The translations under genes and the position numbers were made by a program. The notes below the pieces were generated by a model that was given only the letters and a program-made list of their open reading frames with translations, did no database searches and was not told the DNA's origin. From Desulfobulbaceae bacterium BRH_c16a (GTDB lineage: Bacteria; Desulfobacterota; Desulfobulbia; Desulfobulbales; Desulfocapsaceae): DNA of 64,000 nucleotides. Every line of letters begins with the position of its first letter. Position 1 is the stretch's first letter. Positions 8,825 to 19,319 of the stretch are shown one piece after another. The stretch is from assembly GCA_000961725.1 (NCBI GenBank), contig LADS01000013.1:1-64000 (forward strand), read 5' to 3'.

Positions 8825-11800
8825 TACATACCTCCCGCCAGCAGAGTTTCGATCTCACAGGTGATCTGATCGTCTTCGTAGTTGTTGAGCTTGATGGTCT
8901 GTCTCGGGCAGACGCAGGCGCATACCCCGCAGCCCTGACAGAGTGCAGGATCAATCTCGATCTGCCCTTCCTGCACATTGAATCTCGGAACTTCAAACGG
9001 GCAGGACCGGACACAGGTCAGACACTTGACGCAGTGATCCGTCTCCACCTGGGCCTTGATGGCCGACAGTTTGATTTGATCTTTGGAGAGGAAGGTGACG
9101 GCCCGCGAGGCCGCGGCGCTCGCCTGAACGATGGCTTCGGAGATCAGTTTCGGGCCATGGGCGGTACCGCACAGGAAGACACCGTCGCTGCCCATATCCA
9201 CCGGCCGGAGCTTGACGTGCGCTTCGAGGAAATAGCCTTCGGAGTTGGCGTTCAGTTTCATCTTCCTGCCCACCTCTTCCGAACCGCGCGGCTGCACGCC
9301 TGCGGAAAGCGTCAGAATATCGGAGCGTATCTCGATGTCTTTTTGCAGGACATGATCCCTCACCGTCACCAGGATGCCATCGGCCGAGCTCTTCACCGTC
9401 GGCGGATTGTCCTTCTGGTAGCGGACGAAGATGACCCCCTGTTTTCTGGCTTCGGTGTAATAGTCTTCCAAAAGGCCATACATGCGCATGTCGCGATAGA
9501 GGATGAACACCTGGGTGTCCGGGCTCTCTTTCTTGATGGTAAGCGCGTTTTTCACCGCCGACTGACAACAGATCCGCGAGCAGTTGGGCCGCTCTTCATT
9601 GCGGGAGCCGACGCACTGGATCATGACGACGGAATCGAGATCCGCGGCGCCTTTTTCCGCCAGCCGGTCGCCCAGCTGGGTCTGGGTGAGCACCCGGTCG
9701 TCTTCCCCGTAGAGGAATTCCTTCGGGGTGTATTCCCCTGCGCCGGTGGCGACGATGATGACGCCGTGCTGGATCTCCTGCGGCTGTTCCTTGCCGTTCA
9801 CTCGTACCGCGGTCTTGAAGTTGCCCTGGAAGCCTTCGAACCCGACAATCTCCGAATCAGCGAGCACGGTGATCTTCTCATCCGCAGTCACCTGGGCCGC
9901 CAGCTGATCGACATAGGTTCTGATATCGGCACCTTCGATGGTATGATGCAGCTTTCGTCCCATGCCGCCGAGTTTGTTCTCTTTCTCGATCAGGGTCGAT
10001 TCAAAGCCCTGCCGCGCAAGATCAAGCGCCGCGTTCATGCCGGCAATACCTCCGCCCACCACCAGGGCCCGCTTGTTGACGGGGATGACCTTGCCATGAA
10101 GCGGTTTCAGGAGGACGGCGCGGGCGACGGCCATGCGGACCAGATCCTTGGCCTTCTCCGTGGCCAGTTCCGGATTGTAGGCATGAACCCAGGAATCCTG
10201 GTTTCTGATATTGGCCATCTCGAAGAGATATCTGTTCAGGCCGCAATCTTCCAGGGTTTCCATGAACATCGGGGCATGAGTTTTGGGGCTGCAGGAGGCG
10301 ACGACCACCCGATTCAGCTGATGCTCGATGATTTTGGCCTTGATCTTGTCCTGGGTATCCTGGCTGCAGGTAAACAGGTTGTTGTCGACAAAGACCACTC
10401 CCGGCAGCGTCGATGCGTACTCCTGCACGCCGGGAACATCGACGACACCGGCGATATTGGTGCCGCAATTGCAGATAAAGACCCCGACCCGCGGTTCCAG
10501 GCCGGAGATGTCGAGCTCTTCCGGAATCACCCGGACCTTGGTGTCCGTGCCCCGAGCCGCAGCGATCTGGCAGCCGGCAAGACCCGCCGCGGCGCTCGCT
10601 TCGGTCACCGAGGCGGGGATATCCTTCGGCCCCTGGAAGGTGCCGCAGGTGAAAATGCCCGGCCGTGAGGTGGCAAGCGGCGAGAATGGCGTACTGTCGA
10701 CGAACTTGTGCTTGTTGACGTTGACGCCGAGCCTCTCGGCGAGCTCCAGGGTGGCCGTGGGAACTTCGAGGCCGACGGAGAGCACGAGCATGTCGAACTC
10801 TTCTTCCATGATCGCCCCGTTTTCATCGGCAAAGCGGAGAATGAGGTTTTTGTTCTCCGGGTTTTCGATCACCGAATGGATCCTGGCCTTGACGAAGCGG
10901 ATCCCTTCCCGGTTCCTGGCCCGGTCGTAATACATCTCGTAGTCCTTGCCGAACGAGCGGATGTCCATATAGAAGATGGCCGCGTCGAGATCGCCGCCGG
11001 CGTGCTCCTTGGCAATCATCGCATCCTTTATCGCGTACATGCAGCAGACGGAGGAGCAGTAGCTGTTGCCGCACTTATTGTTGTCGCGTGAGCCGATGCA
11101 CTGGAGCCAGGCGACTTTTTTCGGTTCCTGATGATCCGAGGGCCGGACCAGATGGCCCATGGTGGGGCCGCCGGAACTGAGCATTCGTTCGAATTCCAGG
11201 CTGGTCAGGACGTTGGGGTTCTTTTTATAGAGATAAAGCTCGGCAAGCGGGGTAGGATCGTAAGGTTTGGCGCCGGTGGCGAGGACGACGGAGCCCACCG
11301 TGATGTCCTTGTCTAAAGGCATCTGGCTGTGGTCGATAGCCCCCGCCAGGCAGGCCTCGATACACTGGTAGCATTCCGAACAGAGACCGCAGGAAAGACA
11401 GCGGATCGCCTCCTGCTTTGCCTTCTCCTCGTCATACCCCTGGGCAACCTCGAGGAAATTGCCGGCACGGGCCGTGGGATGGAGGCAGTCAACCCCGACC
11501 CGCTCCTTCAACTCCTCGCCTTCAATGTCCGGTCGGACAAAATCCCAAGTCTTCTCGCGGTTCTCCCGTAGATCCATGTTATTGATATAGCGATGGATGC
11601 TGATGGCCGCTTCCTTGCCGCAGGCAACCGCATCGACCACCGACTTCGGCCCGTAAAAGGCGTCGCCGCCGGCAAAGACCCAGTCGATGGGGGTCTGCAG
11701 GGTGACGGAATCCGCCTCCAGGCCGCCCGGCCGGGAGATAGCGATTCCCTGATCCCTGATGCCGTCGAGGTTTGCGCTCTGGCCGATGGCGACGATGACC

Positions 11801-13263
11801 GTATCGCAGTGGAACGTTTCGCAGACGTTCTCGTCGAATTGCGGGTTGAAACGGCCGTTTTCATCGAAGACCTTTTTGCAGCTCTTGAACTCGATGCCGG
11901 CCACCCGATCCTTGTCGATGTGGAAATTCCTGGGCCCGTAACTGTTGACGATCTTGATCTCGTCTTCCACCGCCTCGACGATCTCATATTCCCAGGCTGG
12001 CATTTCCTCGCGGCGTTCGAGGCAGATAAGCGTCACGTTCTCGGCCCCGAGCCGTTTGGCGGTCTGGGCGACGTCGACGGCAACGTTGCCGCCGCCGACG
12101 ACGACGACCTCGCGGCCGAGCTCGACCTTCTTGCCCATGGCGGCGTCGCGCAGGAAGTCGACGCCCTGCAGGACGCCCTTGATCTCTTCGTTGTCGATAC
12201 CGAGTTTTCTGCCGTTATGCAGCCCTATCGCCAGGAATACGGCGGAATAGCCATCCATTTTCAGGCCTTCGAGGGTAATGTCCTTGCCAAAAGTGACCCC
12301 GCACTTGATTTCGGCGCCCATATCCTGGACAACCTTGATCTCGCCGGCCAGGATGTCCCTCGGCAGACGATATTCGGGGATGCCGTAGCGCATCATGCCG
12401 CCGGGCTCGTCCTGTTTCTCGAAGATGGTGACCTGATAGCCTTCTTTGAGCAGCTCATAGGCGGCAGTAACGCCCGCCGGGCCGGAACCGATGACCGCCA
12501 CCTTTTCGCTGCGCTTCTCGGCTTTGATCTCGGGAAGATAATACTCGCCTTTTTCCCGTTCATAGTCGCCTAAGAAGCGATGCAGCTCACGGACGGCCAG
12601 GGGCTGGTCGACCTGGGCGCGGGTACACTCGCCTTCACAGGGATGGTGACAGACCCGGCCGCAGATGCCTGGGAAGGGGTGTTCCTCCTTGAACAGCTTC
12701 AGGGCTTCGTCGTATCTGCCGTCGCCCACCAGAGCGACAAAGCCCTGGATGCTGACATGGGCCGGACAGGTGGCCTTGCAGGGGGCGGTTCCCGTTTTGC
12801 TTATACCGAACGCTCCGGGAATAGCCTGCGGATATTGCTTGAAAATTGCTTTGCGTAAATCAAGTTTTTCGTTGTACTCGTTGGGGTAGGAAACCGGACA
12901 GACCTTCGCGCACTCGCCACAGCTCGTGCATTTTGCCATGTCCACATAGCGGGGTGTCTGGTGAATTTTGGCAGTAAAGTTTCCAGGCTCGCCTTCGATG
13001 CCCAGAAGCTCGGTGTTGGTTAACAGCTCAATATTTAAGTGACGGCCGACCTCGACCAGTTTAGGTGAGATAACTCACATTGCACAGTCATTGGTCGGGA
13101 AAGTCTTGTCGAGCTGCGACATGACTCCGCCGATGGCGGCGGATTTTTCAACGAGGTAAACGTAATAGCCGGACTCAGCCAGGTCAAGCGACGCCTGCAT
13201 GCCTGCGATACCAGCTCCTACAACCATAACCGATCCACTTTGCCTGTTCGTGCCAATACTCAT
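8824..13263 (-). CDS. hdrA: HdrA, giant flavin iron-sulfur subunit with NAD(P)H-oxidoreductase insert, selenoprotein
   Basis: Reading the TGA at 13075-13077 as Sec63 gives 1479 residues. Order: FAD-binding HdrA N-terminus (VVGAGIAG at 14-21), [16 protein letters not shown] where HdrA has Cys, [11 protein letters not shown] (112-122), and a GltD/NfnB-like flavin domain with its own cysteines, GSGPAG and [10 protein letters not shown] motifs (about 160-556). The rest of the first HdrA module ([23 protein letters not shown]) follows, then a second nearly complete HdrA module (about 890-1479; [23 protein letters not shown]) ending in two ferredoxin motifs, [12 protein letters not shown] and [12 protein letters not shown]. 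It likely takes electrons from NAD(P)H and may bifurcate them (inference). ATG with AAGGAG spaced six bases; first gene of the operon. Confidence 0.9.
13035..13077 (-). promoter_or_regulatory. Candidate SECIS element in hdrA
   Basis: The minus strand after the UGA contains GGTCG-AGGT-CGGCC, a 5-bp stem (one G.U) with an AGGU loop, centred about 23 nt from the UGA. The loop resembles that of known formate dehydrogenase SECIS elements. Support is moderate because the lower stem is poor. Confidence 0.5.
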
Positions 13264-14217
13264 GATGACTCCTTAAGTGTTGATGGTTAAATGATTACTA
13301 ATACCTATAAAATGTTGTTTTCAGCTGCAGGCACTCCTGCGATTCATCACCGATTTCGCAGATACGATACCCTGGCTGATGGTGGCCTCCATTTTGGTTT
13401 AAAATTTCTCTGCAGCCCTTCCCCCGGATTTTCTCATTATTCGACGGGTTGGGCGTAATATATGAATTCAATAGGTAATAAAATAAAATATACCCAATGT
13501 TCATGAGAATAGGCCTCCTGACCATTGCTTTTCGGCATCAAGGATAAATGCTTCATGCCGATATATCAATAATTTTTATGCATTTTCTGCAAATCTTTTA
13601 CTTAGTGCGGCTGACTAGGGCTGGATCTCCCGAAAATTGAGAGACAACCTTCCTCGCAGATGATGTAAGTGGAAGGTCTGAGGCAAAGGCGTCCGGTGGA
13701 TTCACCACATCCCCTTTCCGATTTTCAGTCCTCATCCCATCACAGAGAATCGTACTTCTTCCTACACAATTTCCCTCTATACCGGGAAATCATGTCTTCA
13801 ATCTCCGGAAAACGGTCACCGGATGCATTCACCGAGAAATTTTCCTTGTATACAGGGAAATACTATGGCTCTTCCGATTAAATCATACGTGAATATTGCA
13901 ACATCGAGAGATTTCATCTCAATGCCAGGAATGGACTAACAATCCTGTCGATATCGCTATCGGGATCGAAATCGAACAGAAAATGCGAAAATCATAGCAT
14001 TAACGTTTTCTCGACTCAGAATGCAACACCCCGAATAAAAAAACGATAGCGATAATGAACCGTAATCGGAAGCGATGAATGATTGGACCAGGAAGAAAGT
14101 GGTAGAGAAATTGCGGAAGTATGGAGTACATATATTGCAGTCTTGCTAATTCCATTACTCACTGAAAACTTCCCGCCTGAATGTGGGGAGTTGCTCATTA
14201 TCTTTTCATACGAATTT
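13264..14217. other. Intergenic region between hdrA and hsdM
   Basis: About 950 bp with no convincing gene. It must hold the hdrA promoter (minus strand) and the hsdM promoter (plus strand), neither of which stands out. A short hydrophobic frame on the minus strand (ATG at 13504 after AGGAGG) is possible but unsupported. The part at 13769-13861 holds two near-palindromes, listed separately. This stretch is AT-richer than the hdr operon. Confidence 0.5.
13769..13861. repeat. Pair of near-palindromic sites
   Basis: Two copies of a TTTCCCT-TATAC-GGGAAA type palindrome lie at 13769-13790 (arms ATTTCCC/GGGAAAT) and 13839-13861 (ATTTTCCTTGTATAC followed by AGGGAAAT), about 70 bp centre to centre. 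They could be operator sites of a dimeric regulator or copies of a dispersed palindromic repeat. No gene for a dedicated regulator lies beside them. Confidence 0.5.
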
Positions 14218-16337
14218 ATGTCACATAACGCTCTTAAAAATATAGAACAAATTGAGTCAGATCTCTGGGGAGCAGCCGACCAGCTTCGGGCCAACTCCAA
14301 GCTGACTTCCAGCGAGTACTGCATGCCGGTACTCGGTATTATCTTTCTCCGTCACGCCGGCAACCGATACGAGAAGGCTTTGGGGCAGATCAAGGCTGCC
14401 CAGGCCTCCGGCAAGATGCCCAACCGACCGCTGGTAAAGGGTGACTTTATCAAGCGCCGCGCACTGCTGCTGCCGGAGAAAGCGCGGTATGGCTACCTGC
14501 TCAAGCTCCCCTCCGGTGCCAGTCTCGGCGCCTCGCTGGTGGAAGCGATGAACGTTATCGAGGAGGAATTTGAACCTCTCCGTGGTCAGCTTCCCAAGGA
14601 GTATGCCCAGTTTGACGACGCGCTGCTGGAAAATATCCTGCGTACCTTCGATTCGGAGGTGATACGAACCGCCAACGGTGATCTTTTCGGCCGCATCTAT
14701 GAATACTTCCTGATGAAGTTCGCCATGCAGGGAGCCCAGGACAACGGCGAATTTTTCACACCTCCGTCCCTGGTGCAGACCATCGTCAACGTTATAGAGC
14801 CGGATCACGGAATTGTCTTCGACCCCGCCTGCGGCTCCGGCGGCATGTTCGTGCAGAGCAGCCATTTTATCGAGCACAAAGGCCTGGATACCAGCCACAA
14901 GGTCACGTTTTACGGTCAGGAAAAGACCGGTACCACCATTCGCCTGGCGAAGATGAATCTGGCTGTCCATGGATTGGAAGGCGATATCCGCGAGGCCAAT
15001 ACTTTTTACGAAGATGTGCATCCGATCTTCGGCCAGTGCGACTTTGTCATGGCCAATCCTCCATTCAACGTCGATATGGTCGATGCCGAACGGGTCAAAG
15101 ATGATCGTCGCCTCCCCTTCGGCCTGCCGGGGGTCAACAAGGCCAAGAAGGTCAGCAACGGCAATTACCTCTGGATCTCTTATTTCAACAGCTACCTGAG
15201 CGGCAAAGGCCGGGCCGGATTCGTTATGTCCTCCCAGGCATCCAGCGGCGGACACGGCGAGGCCGAGGTGCGCCGGAAGATTGTCGAGACCGGCGATGTG
15301 GACGTGATGATCTCTATCCGTTCCATTTTTTCTACACCCGCACTGTGCCCTGCGAACTTTGGCACTTCGATAAGGGCAAGCCGGAGGAGCGACGCGATCA
15401 GGTGCTGATGCTCGATGCCCGCAACATCTACCGCAAGGTCACCCGCAAGATTTACGACTTCAGCCCGGAGCAGCTCGCCAATCTTACCGCTATCGTCTGG
15501 CTTTACCGGGGCGAGCAGGCCAAGTTTCTTGGCCTGGTTGAGGAGTACTTTGGCCGCCTTTGTGTCGAGATAGCCGCCATCCCCGCCGACCTTGCGACGT
15601 TCGAGGCGACACTCGCCGACCTGCGGGGAAAATTTGCCGCTTTTGCCGACAGCGTCAAGGATCTGGATGCCATTACGGCTGAACAGCCCCGGCCCCTGGT
15701 TGATGCTTTGGCAGAACTGACCGAGGCAATCGGAGCATATCAGGTTGATCGGACTGTCCTGCTGGTCGATCTTACAACCTTCCTGAAACAGTATTGTGCC
15801 ACCCCACCGGCAACAAACGCCACCCAGCATAGAGCCAGACAGGCTTTCGAACCGCTGGCGGAACGGATCAGGGGGCTGGTGAAGCAGGTTGATCTGCTCT
15901 ATAAGCTCTCGGCCCGTGTCGGCCAATTGGCACAAAAGCTGGTCGGGGTTGAGAAAGAGGCTGCCGAGTTCCACGACCGACGTGCAGTAAACAAGCTGAT
16001 CAAGCAGTTGGACGAGGAGCGGAAGCTGGCGGTGGAGCAACTCAAAGAGACTACATATATCCACCGGCAGATTCACTGGCTGCAGGAGCGCTTTCCCGAG
16101 GCCGAGATTGTTGCCGTACTCGGCTTATGCAAGGTTGTCGGCCGCGCCGAGATCGAGGCGGCAGACTGGAGCCTTACCCCTGGCCGGTATGTCGGCGTTG
16201 CCCCCGCGGAGGTGGATGAGGAGTTCGACTTTGAGCAGACGATGAAGGATATTCATCTGGAGTTGGCTGACCTGAACCGAGAGGCTGTGGAGTTGGCGGC
16301 GAGGATTCATGAGAATTTTGAGGAGTTGGGGATATGA
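14218..16337 (+). pseudogene. hsdM: Type I restriction-modification methylase HsdM, one-base frameshift
   Basis: The frame from ATG 14218 begins MSHNALKNIEQIESDLWGAA, the usual HsdM N-terminal helical domain. It carries the SAM motif FDPACGSGGMFV and the catalytic NPPF motif (VMANPPFNVD). Near 15325-15332 (an A plus a run of T) one base seems missing: the expected FFYTRTVPCELWHFDKGKP continues in another frame to 16337 with a coiled C-terminal half. Restored length would be about 706 residues. An upstream extension to a TTG at 14083 has no SD. It overlaps hsdS by four bases (ATGA). Frameshift or sequencing error; otherwise normal. Confidence 0.88.
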
Positions 16338-17488
16338 AGCTAAAGGAGATCTCTCTCGGTTCGGCTATTCATGTAAAGCATGGTTATGCTTTCAAGGGAG
16401 AATTCTTTGTAGATAATGGCAACTATATCGTGCTTACGCCTGGTAATTTCAACGAACAAGGTGGCTTCCGCAAACGCCCAGAGAAGGATCGTGCTTACTC
16501 AGGAGATATACCCGAGTCATATATCCTGAATAAGGGCGACCTGATCGTGGCGATGACCGAGCAAGGGGCTGGCCTATTGGGCAGTTCGGCACTGATTCCA
16601 GAAGGAAATCTTTATCTGCATAATCAAAGACTTGGTTTAATCGACAAGTTTGATCCTTCGTTGTTGGATAAACGCTTTCTGTATTTTCTCTTCAACACAC
16701 ATTCGGTGCGTGGCCAGATAAGTGGCAGCGCTTCTGGAACGAAAGTTCGGCATACGTCACCTGAAAGAATCTATCAAGTTCGTGTGAGTGTTCCAGAGGT
16801 AAAAGTTCAGGAAAAAATAGCTGACATCCTCTCCAACTACAACGACCTAATCGAAAACAACCAACGGCGGATGGCGCTGCTGGAAGATACGGCGCGGCAG
16901 GTGTATCAGGAGTGGTTTGTCCGCCTGCGCTTTCCTGGACGCGAACATACCCGCATCGTGGACTGCATTCCAGAGGGATGGCAGAGAAAACCCCTAGAAT
17001 CAGCCCTTGTTCTTCAACGTGGATTTGACCTGCCAAGCCAGTCACGAGTAAAAGGCACCATACCAATTTTTGCCTCAACTGGAGTGAATGGCTATCACAA
17101 TGTCGCAAAGGTTCAGGCTCCAGGTGTTGTCACCGGTAGAAGCGGTTCGCTCGGAAAGGTTCATTATGTCAACGAAAACTTCTGGCCACTCAATACGACC
17201 CTGTGGGTTAAGGAGTTTCGCTCGGTGTCTCCTCTTTTTGCTTTTTTCCTGCTTTCTTCTCTTCGCCTTGATCAATATAACGGCGGTGTTTCAGTTCCAA
17301 CGCTGGATCGTAAGGTGGTCCATAAGATGGAAGTTATTGTACCAACTGCCAGAATTCAAGAGCTTTTCGGCGACTACGTATTGCCGATGTTCACACAGCT
17401 GAGGCACTTAGGCATTTACAATGAAAAACTCCGCACCGCCCGCGACTTGCTGTTGCCAAAACTCATGAGCGGAGAAATAAGCGTATGA
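16334..17488 (+). CDS. hsdS: Type I restriction-modification specificity subunit HsdS
   Basis: 384 residues with two target-recognition domains and two helical spacers. TRD1 spans about 1-150 (with SASGTKVRHTSPERI before the boundary), followed by the conserved spacer VQEKIADILSNYNDLIENNQ. TRD2 spans about 215-345 (GVVTGRSGSLGKVHYVNENFWP), and the C-terminal helix ends LRTARDLLLPKLMSGEI. It determines the DNA recognition sequence of the HsdMS/HsdRMS complex. The frame is intact, unlike its neighbours. Overlaps with hsdM upstream and the AlbA-like gene downstream (both ATGA) show a translationally coupled operon. Confidence 0.94.
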   Translation: MKLKEISLGSAIHVKHGYAFKGEFFVDNGNYIVLTPGNFNEQGGFRKRPEKDRAYSGDIPESYILNKGDLIVAMTEQGAGLLGSSALIPEGNLYLHNQRLGLIDKFDPSLLDKRFLYFLFNTHSVRGQISGSASGTKVRHTSPERIYQVRVSVPEVKVQEKIADILSNYNDLIENNQRRMALLEDTARQVYQEWFVRLRFPGREHTRIVDCIPEGWQRKPLESALVLQRGFDLPSQSRVKGTIPIFASTGVNGYHNVAKVQAPGVVTGRSGSLGKVHYVNENFWPLNTTLWVKEFRSVSPLFAFFLLSSLRLDQYNGGVSVPTLDRKVVHKMEVIVPTARIQELFGDYVLPMFTQLRHLGIYNEKLRTARDLLLPKLMSGEISV

Positions 17489-19124
17489 GCCTCGAAGGCC
17501 AGATAAGCGACAACAAATCTCTTCGAAAAGTGACCGGCAAAACATCCGATTTTCCCGAACTGGCCAAAGACTGCGTCGCCTTCGCCAATGCCCAGGGTGG
17601 ACGGCTATTGATCGGCATTGAAGACAAGGCCGTGTTTCCCCCTGCCGAACAGCGGATCAAGCCGGAACTGTTGGACACTCTCCGTAAACGAATTGCCGAA
17701 CTGACGATCAATGTTGTGGTCCTGCCGAGCATCATCAAGGCTGACAACGGCGGCGAATATATCGATCTCTTCGTGCAGCGCAGCCAGAGCGTGGCCTCCA
17801 CTTCCGATGGCCGGTACTTCATCCGCGTAGGAGATAGCTGCCAGCCGGTGCTCGGCGACGATGTGATGCGCCTGGCCGACGAAAGGCCGGGGCGTCCATG
17901 GGAGACGATGGACAGCCGGGTACCGCGCGGCGAAGTCGATACTGCCAAGTTTCAAGCATTTGTTGCGGCAATCCGCGCTTCGGACCGGGTAAAGGATTCG
18001 GTGAAGGAAAAGAGCCCCGACGAACTGCTGACCCACTATGCCCTGGCGGGTGGTGCAACACTGACTCATCTTGGCGTACTCCTGCTCGGTACCTCGGTCC
18101 AGCGGCGCAATCTTGGCACGGCCCCGCTTATTCAGGCCATCAAGTACGACGAACTGCGGCAGAAGATCAATAAGTGGCTCTGGGACGATTATTCCCTGTC
18201 GCCCATCGAGCTGGTGGATGAGGTGTGGCGTACAGTGCAGGACTTCAGGGAGAGCTACGAAGTTGCCGAGGGGCTCTATCGCCGCAAGGTACCTGCCTTT
18301 GATGAAAAGGTCGTCCGCGAGTTGCTGGTTAATGCCCTGGTGCATCGCCGTATACCCAGCGTGGCGATATCTTTCTCAATCTACACCCCGATTGTCTGGA
18401 AGTGGTCAATCCCGGCCGCTTGCCACTCGGGGTCACGCCGCAGAATATCCTGCATGCCAGCCGGCGGCGCAATGAGGGTTTGGCCTGTGTGTTTCATGAT
18501 GTCGGTTTGATGGAGAAGGAAGGCAGCGGTTTTGATATGCTCTATGACCGGCTCCTCTCTTCCGGCCGCCCGGCCCCGGTGCCGGAAGAAGGGCCGGACT
18601 GGGTGAAGGTAACGATCAAACGGCGCATCATGAAGCCGGAGGTGATCCAGCTGATCACCCAGGCAGATGCACGCTACCAGTTGGCACAACGAGAACGGAT
18701 AACTCTGGCAGCCCTGGCCCAATCTGAAGGTATGACGGCACGGGAACTGGCGACGCTTCTCGATATTGCTCATACCGACGAGCTGGCGTCATGGTTCGGC
18801 AGGCTGCTGAAGGTCGATCTGGTGCAAAGCACTGGCCGGACCCAGGCAACCCGCTATTTCGTTGATCCTGTACTCCTTCGGGATTCCGGCATCAAGTTGC
18901 CGACGACCCTGAAGCGGATCGAACCGCACCGGCTGCAGGAGCTGGTTCGTGAAGATTTGCGTCGCTATCCCCAGTCAAAGATTGGCGAAATCAGCAACAG
19001 GATTGGCCCGGAAGTGAATCGTTCACAATTAAAAAGATCCCTGGCAGATCTGGTAAAACTGGGTGTGGTGCTAATGGATGGTGTCCGTAACGGCGCCCGC
19101 TATCGACTTGCGACAAAGGAATAG
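17485..19124 (+). pseudogene. AlbA/Schlafen-like ATP-binding regulator, one-base frameshift
   Basis: The 5' part matches the AlbA_2 (Schlafen-type) N-terminal domain: SDFPELAKDCVAFANAQGGR and LLIGIEDKAV, followed by the C-terminal ATP-binding-like region ending VRELLVNALVHR. At about 18345-18353 the frame breaks. HRPYTQRGDIFLNLHPDCLE and VVNPGRLPLGVTPQNILHAS are recovered in the next frame, which runs with winged-helix segments to 19124. Restored length would be about 547 residues. Such genes are common between hsdS and hsdR; their role may be regulatory or accessory defence. The start overlaps the hsdS stop. Confidence 0.85.
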
Positions 19125-19319
19125 AACCTTATTTGGCTCAAAAACCCGCAAATATTGGCGAATGTCCTTTTAAAATTAGCCAATAGAAGAATATTTCAAC
19201 ACCAACAATCTGTATTTACAGGATTATTCTCATGTCAGCACATTAGCCAATGAGCCAAATATGAGCCAATTGATTAATCCAATTGGCATTGAACGGCTGA
19301 CAATACCCAGGAGGGCGGC

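Noticed and set aside
13298..13525. Short hydrophobic minus-strand frame upstream of hdrA
   Set aside because: AGGAGG precedes an internal ATG (13504), but the peptide has no recognisable pattern and ends in low-complexity sequence. A leader peptide cannot be excluded.
19125..19319. Repeated GAGCCAA/GCCAAT words before hsdR
   Set aside because: Short direct and inverted words in an AT-rich leader, too irregular to call an operator.
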